Shown here: positions 1 to 5,440 of the stretch, in pieces | Numbering within the stretch: the stretch's first letter is position 1 | Layout of the letters: each line of letters opens with the position of its first letter | The notes under the pieces: generated by a model | Seen by the model: the letters and a program-made list of their open reading frames with translations, nothing else | Told to the model about the DNA's origin: nothing | The model's database searches: none | Made by a program: the position numbers and the translations under genes | Origin: Acidobacteriaceae bacterium | GTDB taxonomy: Bacteria; Acidobacteriota; Terriglobia; Terriglobales; Acidobacteriaceae | Direction: 5' to 3' | NCBI GenBank assembly: GCA_003132825.1 | Contig: PKYX01000385.1 | Location: 619-6,058, forward strand | Length of the DNA stretch: 5,440 nt

Positions 1-798
1 CGGGAAGCTGGGGTGCGCAACCTAGAGCGTGAAATCGGCAACATTTGCCGCAAGGTCGCGCGCAAGGTGGTGAAGGAAGGCGAGAGGTACAATGCGGCCA
101 TCACAGGGGAAAACGTCAATGATTTCCTGGGCGTGATCAAATTCCGCGACACGTTGGCGCATGAAAAGAGCGAGATCGGACTGGTCACGGGCCTTGCCTG
201 GACCGAAGTCGGCGGTTCCATTTTGAGCACAGAAGCCACGGTGGTAGATGGCAAAGGCAAGCTGATTCTGACTGGACAGCTCGGCGATGTGATGCAGGAG
301 TCCGGGCAGGCGGCCCTGTCCTATGTGCGCTCCCGCGCGCAGCGCCTTGGCTTAAGTCGCGACTTTTATCGCAGCCTCGATATTCACGTGCACGTGCCGG
401 AAGGTGCGATTCCGAAGGATGGGCCGTCGGCTGGGATCACCATTGCCACCGCGATCGCCAGCGCGTTGAGCAAGATCCCGGTACGACGCGACCTCGCCAT
501 GACGGGTGAGATCACGCTGCGCGGCAAAGTGCTCCCGATCGGAGGGTTGAAAGAGAAGCTCCTGGCCGCCCACCGAGCCGGGATTTTTGAAGTCATCCTG
601 CCGAAAGACAATGACAAGGATCTGGCGGAAGTGCCAGAGAACTTGCGCAACGCCATGAAGCTACATTTCGTCGAAACCATGGACCAGGTGCTAGCCATCG
701 CGCTTGAGCAACCGCTGCCGCAGATGAGCGAAGAACCGGCGCAACCCATCGCGCCCATCGCGACGCCTCCAGTCGAGGGACCGGCGGCGCATCAGTAG
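1..798 (+). CDS. lon: ATP-dependent protease Lon (LonA type), C-terminal part, 5' end cut by window
   Basis: This is the end of a cytoplasmic ATP-dependent serine protease that unfolds and degrades damaged and regulatory proteins. The frame is open from base 1, and the first residues ([13 protein letters not shown]) match the end of the AAA+ module in LonA, so roughly the first two thirds of the protein lie upstream. The proteolytic domain is complete. The catalytic Ser sits in [10 protein letters not shown] (codon 427-429). The catalytic Lys sits in [14 protein letters not shown] (codon 556-558), 43 residues later, the same spacing as Ser679/Lys722 in E. coli Lon. Other family blocks visible are [24 protein letters not shown] and MTGEITLRG. 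After the domain comes a tail of about 25 residues rich in Pro, Ala and Glu, unlike the conserved core and probably disordered. A strong terminator follows 39 bases after the stop. Identity is essentially certain; the upstream start and regulation cannot be seen. Confidence 0.97.
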   Translation, partial: REAGVRNLEREIGNICRKVARKVVKEGERYNAAITGENVNDFLGVIKFRDTLAHEKSEIGLVTGLAWTEVGGSILSTEATVVDGKGKLILTGQLGDVMQESGQAALSYVRSRAQRLGLSRDFYRSLDIHVHVPEGAIPKDGPSAGITIATAIASALSKIPVRRDLAMTGEITLRGKVLPIGGLKEKLLAAHRAGIFEVILPKDNDKDLAEVPENLRNAMKLHFVETMDQVLAIALEQPLPQMSEEPAQPIAPIATPPVEGPAAHQ

Positions 799-837
799 CC
801 GTCATCCACCTCAGTGTTCCGTCATCGGTCCTCAAGC

Positions 838-866
838 GGCCCGCTCAAAAGCGGGCCTTTTGTTTT
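838..866 (+). terminator. Intrinsic (Rho-independent) terminator of lon
   Basis: A perfect 8-bp GC-rich stem (GGCCCGCT at 838-845 with AGCGGGCC at 850-857) closes a CAAA tetraloop and is followed at once by TTTTGTTTT (858-866). This is the textbook layout of an intrinsic terminator and lies 39 bases after the lon stop codon. The next gene on the same strand starts only 17 bases past the T-tract, so lon and that gene are probably separate transcripts. Confidence 0.93.
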
Positions 867-871
867 AGAAT
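866..871 (+). promoter_or_regulatory. Candidate -10 box for the small membrane protein gene
   Basis: TAGAAT (866-871) differs from the consensus TATAAT at one position and begins at the last T of the lon terminator. Transcription would be expected to start near 877-879, leaving a leader of only about 5-7 bases before the ATG at 884. No convincing -35 hexamer is seen; that position would fall inside the terminator stem (GCTCAA at 843-848). There is also no good Shine-Dalgarno, only a weak GGA at 872-874 that would lie upstream of the expected transcript start. The assignment is inference from position and match to consensus. Confidence 0.5.
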
Positions 872-883
872 GGATCGCACATT

Positions 884-1120
884 ATGGAATCACCTTCTCC
901 AGGCGGCGGATACAGAAACCTACCGAAAGGCCAGACGGCCCTCATCGTAGCCGTGGCCGTGGTGGCTGGAGTGGCGATTGCCTTCCCTGCGTACCGCATC
1001 TTCATCTTGGTCAGCGTGGGGATTGGCGTGGTGGTCGCCGTGATTCTCTATTTGTGGCACCGATTCAGACCGCTGAAGGAAGAAGACATCAACCATAAGC
1101 GTCCGCTGGGGCTGGGGTAG
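884..1120 (+). CDS. Small membrane protein, two predicted transmembrane helices, unknown function
   Basis: A 78-residue protein I do not recognise as a named family. The N-terminus (1-17) is polar and Gly/Pro-rich (PSPGGGYRN). Two hydrophobic segments follow, about residues 18-36 and 39-58, separated by a tight PAYR turn, so the protein probably forms a helical hairpin in the inner membrane. A positively charged WHRFRPLK stretch directly after the second helix, followed by a short polar tail (KEEDINHKRP), suggests that both ends face the cytoplasm by the positive-inside rule. Support for it being a real gene is the coherent amphipathic layout, the -10-like element just upstream, and the fact that it fills the gap between the lon terminator and the convergent gene. 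Against it are the weak ribosome binding site and short length. It is probably transcribed alone and converges with the 126-residue gene, their stops 58 bases apart. No function is proposed. Confidence 0.75.
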   Translation: MESPSPGGGYRNLPKGQTALIVAVAVVAGVAIAFPAYRIFILVSVGIGVVVAVILYLWHRFRPLKEEDINHKRPLGLG

Positions 1121-1178
1121 GCGATCGAACAAAGATGAGCGTTGCGGGCGGTATCGCTCCGGACCGGCTCAAGCGTGA

Positions 1179-1559
1179 TCACGTCTCTCGCAATGATTCG
1201 AGAAACGGTTTTCCCATGGTTTCCAGCTTTCTTTCCAGACGTTCCGTGCAATCGCAATCGCTGCAAGCCCACGGCTCTGAGCCGTTCAGGTCGCGGCAAC
1301 TCCGACGATCATGAGCGTCTTGTATTCGCGTCAATTCGAAGTACTGCTCCCAGTACGGTCGCTCCTCTTGCAACGGCACCGGGCAGTAGCAGACTTCGAC
1401 CCAGCGCGCCGTCCGGTCCGGGCAGAGCCTAGCTTCTCGCATGTTACGCACGTATTCGCCCCCGGCCACCGAGCCTGCGCCTAGGGTTTCACTCTCGATG
1501 GCTTTCGACAAGCTGCGTTCGCAACCATGCTTTATCCGCGCTCTTACCAGATATCGCAT
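1179..1559 (-). CDS. Conserved-looking cysteine-rich hypothetical protein (126 aa)
   Basis: I do not know a function for this protein, but its composition is that of a real, constrained soluble protein. It has no signal peptide or membrane segment. It carries eight cysteines at residues 13, 46, 57, 59, 88, 99, 102 and 104. These include a CYC pair in WVEVCYC and a C-x2-C-x-C cluster (CSDCDC) near the C-terminus. The middle is rich in aromatic and acidic residues (PLQEERPYWEQYFELT), followed by RDLNGSEPWAC. From memory, similar small proteins with the EERPYWE and CDCT blocks occur in several bacterial phyla; a search is needed to confirm this. The clustered cysteines could bind a metal or an Fe-S centre, which is inference. 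The start at 1559 is chosen because a purine run (AGAGGGGG) sits 8 bases upstream on this strand and a -10-like TAAAAT a little further on. The plus-strand frames over this stretch give low-complexity, unconvincing proteins. The gene is divergent from the TolC gene and convergent with the small membrane protein gene. Confidence 0.8.
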   Translation of the reverse strand: MRYLVRARIKHGCERSLSKAIESETLGAGSVAGGEYVRNMREARLCPDRTARWVEVCYCPVPLQEERPYWEQYFELTRIQDAHDRRSCRDLNGSEPWACSDCDCTERLERKLETMGKPFLESLRET

Positions 1560-1582
1560 CCGAGACGCCCCCTCTGCACGCC

Positions 1583-1588
1583 ATTTTA
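1583..1588 (-). promoter_or_regulatory. Candidate -10 box for the cysteine-rich protein gene
   Basis: Read on the minus strand, the sequence is GCGGTAAAATGG, with TAAAAT at 1588 down to 1583. Transcription would begin near 1576, giving a leader of about 16 bases that contains the purine-rich AGAGGGGG ribosome binding site. The -35 region is poor (TGAACC with a 16-base spacer). The TARAATGG form resembles the element before the small membrane protein gene (TAGAATGG), which slightly strengthens both. Confidence 0.45.
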
Positions 1589-1636
1589 CCGCAGGATACC
1601 CGTCGGTTCATCGCCGACCCCGGCGGCCGCGACGTG

Positions 1637-1652
1637 ACAATTCTTTACAATT
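1637..1652. repeat. Tandem ACAATT direct repeat in the divergent intergenic region
   Basis: ACAATT occurs at 1637-1642 and again at 1647-1652, exactly 10 bases apart (one helical turn), in an AT-rich patch within otherwise GC-rich DNA. It lies between the divergent starts at 1559 and 1789. A pair of half-sites on one face of the helix would suit a regulator or a curved, easily melted promoter element, but two short copies can also arise by chance. Confidence 0.3.
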
Positions 1653-1772
1653 TTCAGCCCCCGAAGGTTTTGTCCTTCCGCCAATATCAAGTTGATGCTG
1701 TTCCGGTGTGCTTCGCATCCAATTCCCGAACGCGACGAAGCCCGCTACCATGCACCAGTAGCCCTACTTCTT

Positions 1773-1779
1773 AGGAGGA
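1773..1779 (+). promoter_or_regulatory. Strong Shine-Dalgarno of the TolC-family gene
   Basis: AGGAGGA, a full match to the anti-Shine-Dalgarno core, ends 9 bases before the ATG at 1789. It decides that start and contrasts with the weak or absent sites before the small membrane protein and glycosyltransferase genes. Upstream, TACCAT at 1746-1751 is a possible -10 element with only a poor TTCCCG at -35, so the promoter itself is not resolved. Confidence 0.85.
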
Positions 1780-1788
1780 AATACATCC

Positions 1789-3855
1789 ATGACCTCACTT
1801 TGTTCGAACTCTGCCCTGCGTCTGTTGGCCGCACTTGCGATGGCCGGAGTTCTGTCGGTTGGCAGTTGGGCGCAAGAACCAGCGGCCGAGACGCCAGCGG
1901 CCCAGGCTGTGCTGCCGGCGGCGCCTCAGCCAGCCACTGCGCCGGCCTCTTTCAAGGACTACTCCAAGCCGCGGCCCGCGTTTCCAAACGTGATCGCCCC
2001 TTACATGCCGCAGCAGGTCCCACCGCCCAATCTGAGCAACACGCCCCGCATTGAACTGTTATTGCAGGACGGCAAGCTCATGCTCTCGCTGGACGATGCC
2101 GTGGCGCTGGCCCTGGAAAATAACCTGGACATCGCCATCTTCCGCTATAACCTCAATATCGCCGATACTGATATTCTGCGGGCCGACTCTGGCGATTCCA
2201 TCCTCGGAGTCAACGCGGGCGTGGTGCAGAATACTCCCGGCGGAGGCACTGGAGGCCTCAGCGGGAGCGTTGGCTCTGGGGTGGGCGGGACCAGCGTCGG
2301 GTCTGCCGGCATCGGCAGCGGCACCAACGGTTTGGTGAGCTCCACGCTGGGAATCGGCTCGCCGATTACCAGCTTTGATCCCGTCATCAGTGGGACGTTG
2401 CAAGTCGACCACGACGACATCCTGTCGAGCAGCGCCTTCAGCGCTCCGACGACCGCGCAAAACACCACCACGGCGGACCTTTCTTATCTGCAGGGCTTTA
2501 CCTGGGGTACGAATCTTTCGCTCGGATTCAATAACACGCGGGTTACCAGCAACTCACCGTTCACTGCCCTGAGCCCGAACCTGGGCTCCAATTTTCAGTT
2601 AAAGCTGACGCAGAATTTGCTGCAAGGCTTTGGTTTCCTGCCCAATACTCGATTTATCCGAATTGCCAAGAACAACCGGGAAATTACCGATGTGGCGTTT
2701 CGCCTGCAAGTGATCACTACCGTGGACCAGATTGAAAATATCTACTGGGACCTGGTCTATGCCTACGAGAACGTGAAAGTGCAGGAGGAAGCGGTGGCCT
2801 TTGCCCAGAAAACTCTGGAGGACAACAAGAAGCAAGTGCAGTTCGGCACCTTGCCTCCGATCCAAGTGGTGAGCGCATTGAACACCGTCGACACGGATCA
2901 GCAGGCTTTGATCGTCGCCCAGACCAATCTTCAACTGCAAGAATTGCTGACGAAGAACGCGCTCACCCGTTCGCTGGACGATTCCGTGCTAGCTGACGCC
3001 GCGGTGATCCCTACCTCCACCATGCGATTGCCGGCCGAGGAACCGGTCGTGCCCACCCGAGACCTGATCAATGACGCTCTCGGCCACCGCGCCGAACTAG
3101 CCGAGTCGAACATCGACCTGACCAACCGCGAGCTCAACGACAAGGCAGTGCGCAATGCCATGCTGCCCACTCTCGATCTGTTCGCCTACTACGGCGGATC
3201 GGGTTTGGGGGGTGCGCAAAATTCCGCCAATATTTGCACTGCGCCTTCTCAGCCGTTCGGCTGCCACGCCGCCGGCCGCGCTCCGGTGAGTTATGGCGCC
3301 ACGCTGGAGGATCTGGTGAATTCAACCGCGCCCGACAAGGGCGTAGGACTGACCTTGAACATTCCTTTACGGAATCGTGCCGCACAGGCCGACCAGGTGC
3401 GGGCCCAGCTGGAATATCGCCAGGCACAAATGCGACTGCAACAAATCCGAAACCAGATCGGCATTGAGGTGCGCAATGCCCAGTTCGCTCTGCAGCAGAA
3501 CCGGGCCGCGGTGCGAGCCGCGCAAAGCGCCGTGGAGTTGGCCCGCCAGACCCTGGACGCCGAGCAAAAGAAGTTGGCCGCGGGCGTATCCAATCCCACC
3601 GCCGTGTTGCAGGACCAATCCGGCCTGACCACGGCTGAGTCCAATCTGGTTTCGGCCATGGCGGCCTATGAAAAGGCGCGGGTGGAATTGGACCGCTCCA
3701 CCGGCCTCCTGTTGGACCACACCGGGGTGGTCCTGGCTGATGCCCAGCGCGGCCAAGTGATCCACATGCCTGTGGTCCCGGATGTGACTCCGCGGCAGGA
3801 CCTGCGACCGGGGACCGCACCGCCGGCGCCTGCAACGCAACCGCAGGGAAACTAA
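1789..3855 (+). CDS. TolC-family outer membrane efflux protein
   Basis: This 688-residue protein is a predicted outer-membrane channel subunit of the TolC/OEP family, which as trimers form the exit duct of efflux pumps and type I secretion systems. A signal peptide is clear: residues 1-28, with an Arg, a hydrophobic core and an SWA|QE cleavage site. An Ala/Pro-rich linker follows (about 30-54). The first repeat starts near residue 97 (LSLDDAVALALENNLDIA, the usual first helix). Its long helical hairpin spans about 304-398. The second repeat starts near 423 and its hairpin spans about 529-640, opened by the typical GVGLTLNIPLRNR block. Unusual parts are a Gly/Ser-rich stretch at about 150-181 and two lone cysteines, 483 and 492, in a predicted loop, which could form a disulfide. 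It is longer than E. coli TolC (about 470 mature residues) because of the N-terminal extension, the insert and a Pro-rich tail. No membrane-fusion or RND/ABC pump gene adjoins it, so its partner and substrate are unknown. Confidence 0.94.
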   Translation: MTSLCSNSALRLLAALAMAGVLSVGSWAQEPAAETPAAQAVLPAAPQPATAPASFKDYSKPRPAFPNVIAPYMPQQVPPPNLSNTPRIELLLQDGKLMLSLDDAVALALENNLDIAIFRYNLNIADTDILRADSGDSILGVNAGVVQNTPGGGTGGLSGSVGSGVGGTSVGSAGIGSGTNGLVSSTLGIGSPITSFDPVISGTLQVDHDDILSSSAFSAPTTAQNTTTADLSYLQGFTWGTNLSLGFNNTRVTSNSPFTALSPNLGSNFQLKLTQNLLQGFGFLPNTRFIRIAKNNREITDVAFRLQVITTVDQIENIYWDLVYAYENVKVQEEAVAFAQKTLEDNKKQVQFGTLPPIQVVSALNTVDTDQQALIVAQTNLQLQELLTKNALTRSLDDSVLADAAVIPTSTMRLPAEEPVVPTRDLINDALGHRAELAESNIDLTNRELNDKAVRNAMLPTLDLFAYYGGSGLGGAQNSANICTAPSQPFGCHAAGRAPVSYGATLEDLVNSTAPDKGVGLTLNIPLRNRAAQADQVRAQLEYRQAQMRLQQIRNQIGIEVRNAQFALQQNRAAVRAAQSAVELARQTLDAEQKKLAAGVSNPTAVLQDQSGLTTAESNLVSAMAAYEKARVELDRSTGLLLDHTGVVLADAQRGQVIHMPVVPDVTPRQDLRPGTAPPAPATQPQGN

Positions 3856-3875
3856 CCCCGGAGCCGGCCGCGAGG

Positions 3876-3907
3876 TGCCCTGCTCACCTGCTCCGGGTAG
3901 CAGGGCA
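3876..3907 (+). terminator. Strong hairpin after the TolC-family gene, possible terminator
   Basis: TGCCCTGCT (3876-3884) pairs perfectly over 9 bp with AGCAGGGCA (3899-3907). Inside, ACC (3886-3888) can pair with GGT (3896-3898) past a one-base bulge. It begins 20 bases after the upstream stop codon. There is no T-tract (the next bases are TGGCTCTGG), so it may be an atypical terminator, an RNA-end stabilising stem or an attenuator. Its 3' base is the first base of a possible ATG at 3907, which argues against translation starting there. Confidence 0.5.
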
Positions 3908-3954
3908 TGGCTCTGGCAAAGCGCACGAATCGGGAAAATCCCCAGCACATACGG

Positions 3955-3960
3955 TATCCT
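3955..3960 (+). promoter_or_regulatory. Candidate -10 box for a near-leaderless glycosyltransferase transcript
   Basis: TATCCT (3955-3960) lies 6 bases before the GTG at 3967, so a transcript from it would begin at or next to the start codon. No Shine-Dalgarno precedes the GTG (CTCTCCCG), which fits a leaderless start. There is no clear -35 hexamer. This is inference from position only. Confidence 0.35.
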
Positions 3961-3966
3961 CTCCCG

Positions 3967-4755
3967 GTGACACTCTCGGTCGCGATCATCACCCACAACG
4001 AGGAAGCCAATATTGCGCGGACGCTCGAAAGTGTCGCACCACTCGTGCGCGGCGGCCAGGGCGAGGTGATTGTCGTGGATTCCGGCTCAACCGACCGCAC
4101 CGCGGAAATCGCGCGCTCTCATGGCGCAAAGGTTTTCATCGAAGAGTGGAAGGGCTACGCCGCACAGAAGAATTCTGCAGTTGCAAAGGCAACCGGAGCG
4201 TGGATTCTAAGTCTGGACGCAGATGAAGAAGTTGCCCGGGGAATGGAGCAGGCAATTTCCCGGATTCTAGGTCCGGATGCGAATGTCTACGAAGAAGTGG
4301 CAGGAGTCTGGTTTGATCGCAAGAACTACTTTCTCGGCCGCTGGATCAAGCACGGCGGCTTTTACCCCGATCGGAAACTGCGACTGTTCCGCAAAGGCCT
4401 CGGGACCTTTCCTTTGCAGGCGGTCCACGAAACCGTCTCGGTTCAAGGGCGCACCGTAGTCGCATCCCATAATTTCAGTTTTGAGGACATGGCCTTAACG
4501 CATCACGCCTACCCGACGCTATCCGACTACATCGAGCACATGAACCGCTACTCCTCGCTCGGCGCAGAGATGGCGGTCGCCCGCGGCCAACGAGGAAGCC
4601 TGATTAACATTGTCTTCCGGCCGCTGTGCACATTCGTCTACAACTACTTCTTCCGCCTCGGCTTCCTCGACCGCCGCGAAGGCCTGCTGCTGCATCTTTA
4701 CCACGCGGTCTATGTTTCGTGGAAATACGCGAAAATTTGGGAGCTGGAGCATTGA
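3967..4755 (+). CDS. Family 2 glycosyltransferase, WaaE/KdtX-like
   Basis: This is a predicted inverting GT-A glycosyltransferase that moves a sugar from a nucleotide-sugar donor, probably onto a lipid-linked envelope glycan such as lipopolysaccharide core or a surface polysaccharide. From the GTG start it is 262 residues. Visible GT2 features are the N-terminal strand and loop LSVAIITHNEEANI (3-16), the donor-binding VVDSGSTDRT (36-45), the GYAAQKNSA block (63-71) and the metal-binding DAD within LSLDADEE (81-88). A WaaE-like C-terminal half follows, with RKLRLFRKG and a VHE(T) motif that may supply the catalytic base. The C-terminal 50 residues or so are aromatic and hydrophobic (FVYNYFFRLGF) and may associate with the membrane; no full transmembrane anchor is obvious. 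GTG 3967 is preferred over ATG 3907 because the family usually begins just before the LSVAIITHN strand, the 20 extra residues are polar and family-unlike, and ATG 3907 is part of a hairpin. The exact sugar and acceptor cannot be read from the sequence. Confidence 0.9.
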   Translation: MTLSVAIITHNEEANIARTLESVAPLVRGGQGEVIVVDSGSTDRTAEIARSHGAKVFIEEWKGYAAQKNSAVAKATGAWILSLDADEEVARGMEQAISRILGPDANVYEEVAGVWFDRKNYFLGRWIKHGGFYPDRKLRLFRKGLGTFPLQAVHETVSVQGRTVVASHNFSFEDMALTHHAYPTLSDYIEHMNRYSSLGAEMAVARGQRGSLINIVFRPLCTFVYNYFFRLGFLDRREGLLLHLYHAVYVSWKYAKIWELEH

Positions 4756-4784
4756 CGGCAGCCGGATGTGAAGCTGCGACCGTC
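4754..4784 (+). terminator. Weak hairpin at the end of the glycosyltransferase gene
   Basis: GACGG (4754-4758) pairs with CCGTC (4780-4784). CAGC (4759-4762) pairs with GCTG (4773-4776), leaving a 3-base bulge and a 10-base loop. The stem starts within the stop codon and has no T-tract after it, so terminator function is doubtful. Confidence 0.3.
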
Positions 4785-4870
4785 GTTGATTCCCGGAATT
4801 TCGAGCGAACCACGGAATGAAGGGGTTTTGCCGGTGTTCTGCGGCGCATCTTAGGCTCGAATTTCGCTCC

Positions 4871-4900
4871 TTGCTCAGCCCCCTACCATCCCCATATCAT
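4871..4900 (+). promoter_or_regulatory. Candidate sigma70-like promoter of the acyl-CoA mutase gene
   Basis: TTGCTC (4871-4876) and TATCAT (4895-4900) are spaced by 18 bases and match the -35 and -10 consensus at 4 of 6 and 5 of 6 positions. Transcription would begin near 4907, leaving a leader of about 14 bases with AGGA (4912-4915) placed 5 bases before ATG 4921. The spacing is coherent, but the match is modest. Confidence 0.45.
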
Positions 4901-4920
4901 CAGCTCAGTGCAGGATGATC

Positions 4921-5440
<520 letters not shown>

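Noticed and set aside
1137..1159. GAGCG/CGCTC inverted repeat between the two convergent genes, as a possible bidirectional terminator
   Set aside because: The stem is only 5 bp with a 13-base loop and no T-tract on either strand.
1174..1183. Ten-base perfect palindrome CGTGATCACG
   Set aside because: It overlaps the stop codon of the minus-strand gene as a single short copy; such palindromes are common by chance and no second site is present.
1441..1695. Plus-strand open frame of 84 codons
   Set aside because: It overlaps the start of the minus-strand cysteine-rich gene and the divergent promoter region, has no ribosome binding site, and its protein is Arg/Pro-rich noise.
3134..3835. Long open frame (233 codons) on the minus strand
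   Set aside because: It lies wholly opposite the TolC-family gene, is Pro/Arg-rich with no recognisable domain, and is explained by the GC-rich codon use of the plus-strand gene.
3907..3966. N-terminal extension of the glycosyltransferase from ATG 3907
   Set aside because: The 20 extra residues are polar and unlike the family, the ATG is part of a hairpin, and no ribosome binding site precedes it.
3367..3996. Open frame of 209 codons on the minus strand spanning the TolC end and glycosyltransferase start
   Set aside because: It is antisense to two well-supported genes and the intervening hairpin, and its protein resembles no family.

Overview
The window is about 5.4 kb of GC-rich bacterial chromosome. 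It carries six genes: two cut by the window edges, four complete. Gene content, protein style and compact spacing suggest an Acidobacteriota (Terriglobia-like) genome. The main hints are a long TolC-like protein with an Ala/Pro-rich N-terminus and a Gly/Ser-rich insert, and an acyl-CoA mutase large subunit encoded as its own gene. This placement rests on resemblance alone, because no marker gene or database search was available.

Layout. Bases 1-798 (+) encode the C-terminal third of the ATP-dependent protease Lon, with an intact Ser/Lys dyad. A near-perfect intrinsic terminator (838-866) ends it. A promoter-like -10 element starts at the end of the terminator T-tract and leads almost directly into a 78-residue membrane protein with two predicted membrane segments (884-1120, +). 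On the opposite strand lies a 126-residue cysteine-rich protein (1179-1559, -) of no named function; it converges on the small membrane protein gene. A 229-base divergent intergenic region follows, with a -10-like box and Shine-Dalgarno-like purine run for the minus gene and a strong Shine-Dalgarno for the next plus gene. Bases 1789-3855 (+) encode a 688-residue TolC-type outer-membrane efflux protein. A strong hairpin (3876-3907) separates it from a family 2 glycosyltransferase of the WaaE/KdtX type, whose start is best placed at GTG 3967 (3967-4755, +). After a 165-base gap, the 5' end of a coenzyme-B12-dependent acyl-CoA mutase large subunit (4921 to the window end, +) begins. Its substrate-pocket residues look more like isobutyryl-CoA mutase than classical methylmalonyl-CoA mutase.

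The genes do not form one obvious pathway. Lon (protein quality control), the outer-membrane channel, the glycosyltransferase (likely envelope glycan) and the mutase (branched-chain or propionate carbon metabolism) each have their own start signals, and most are separated by hairpins. The window therefore reads as mostly single-gene transcription units, not an operon. I see no mobile element, CRISPR array, tRNA, rRNA or phage gene. I did not find a clearly novel multi-gene system. The points most worth a second look are the mutase specificity, the cysteine-rich orphan protein, and the near-leaderless starts placed against hairpins.
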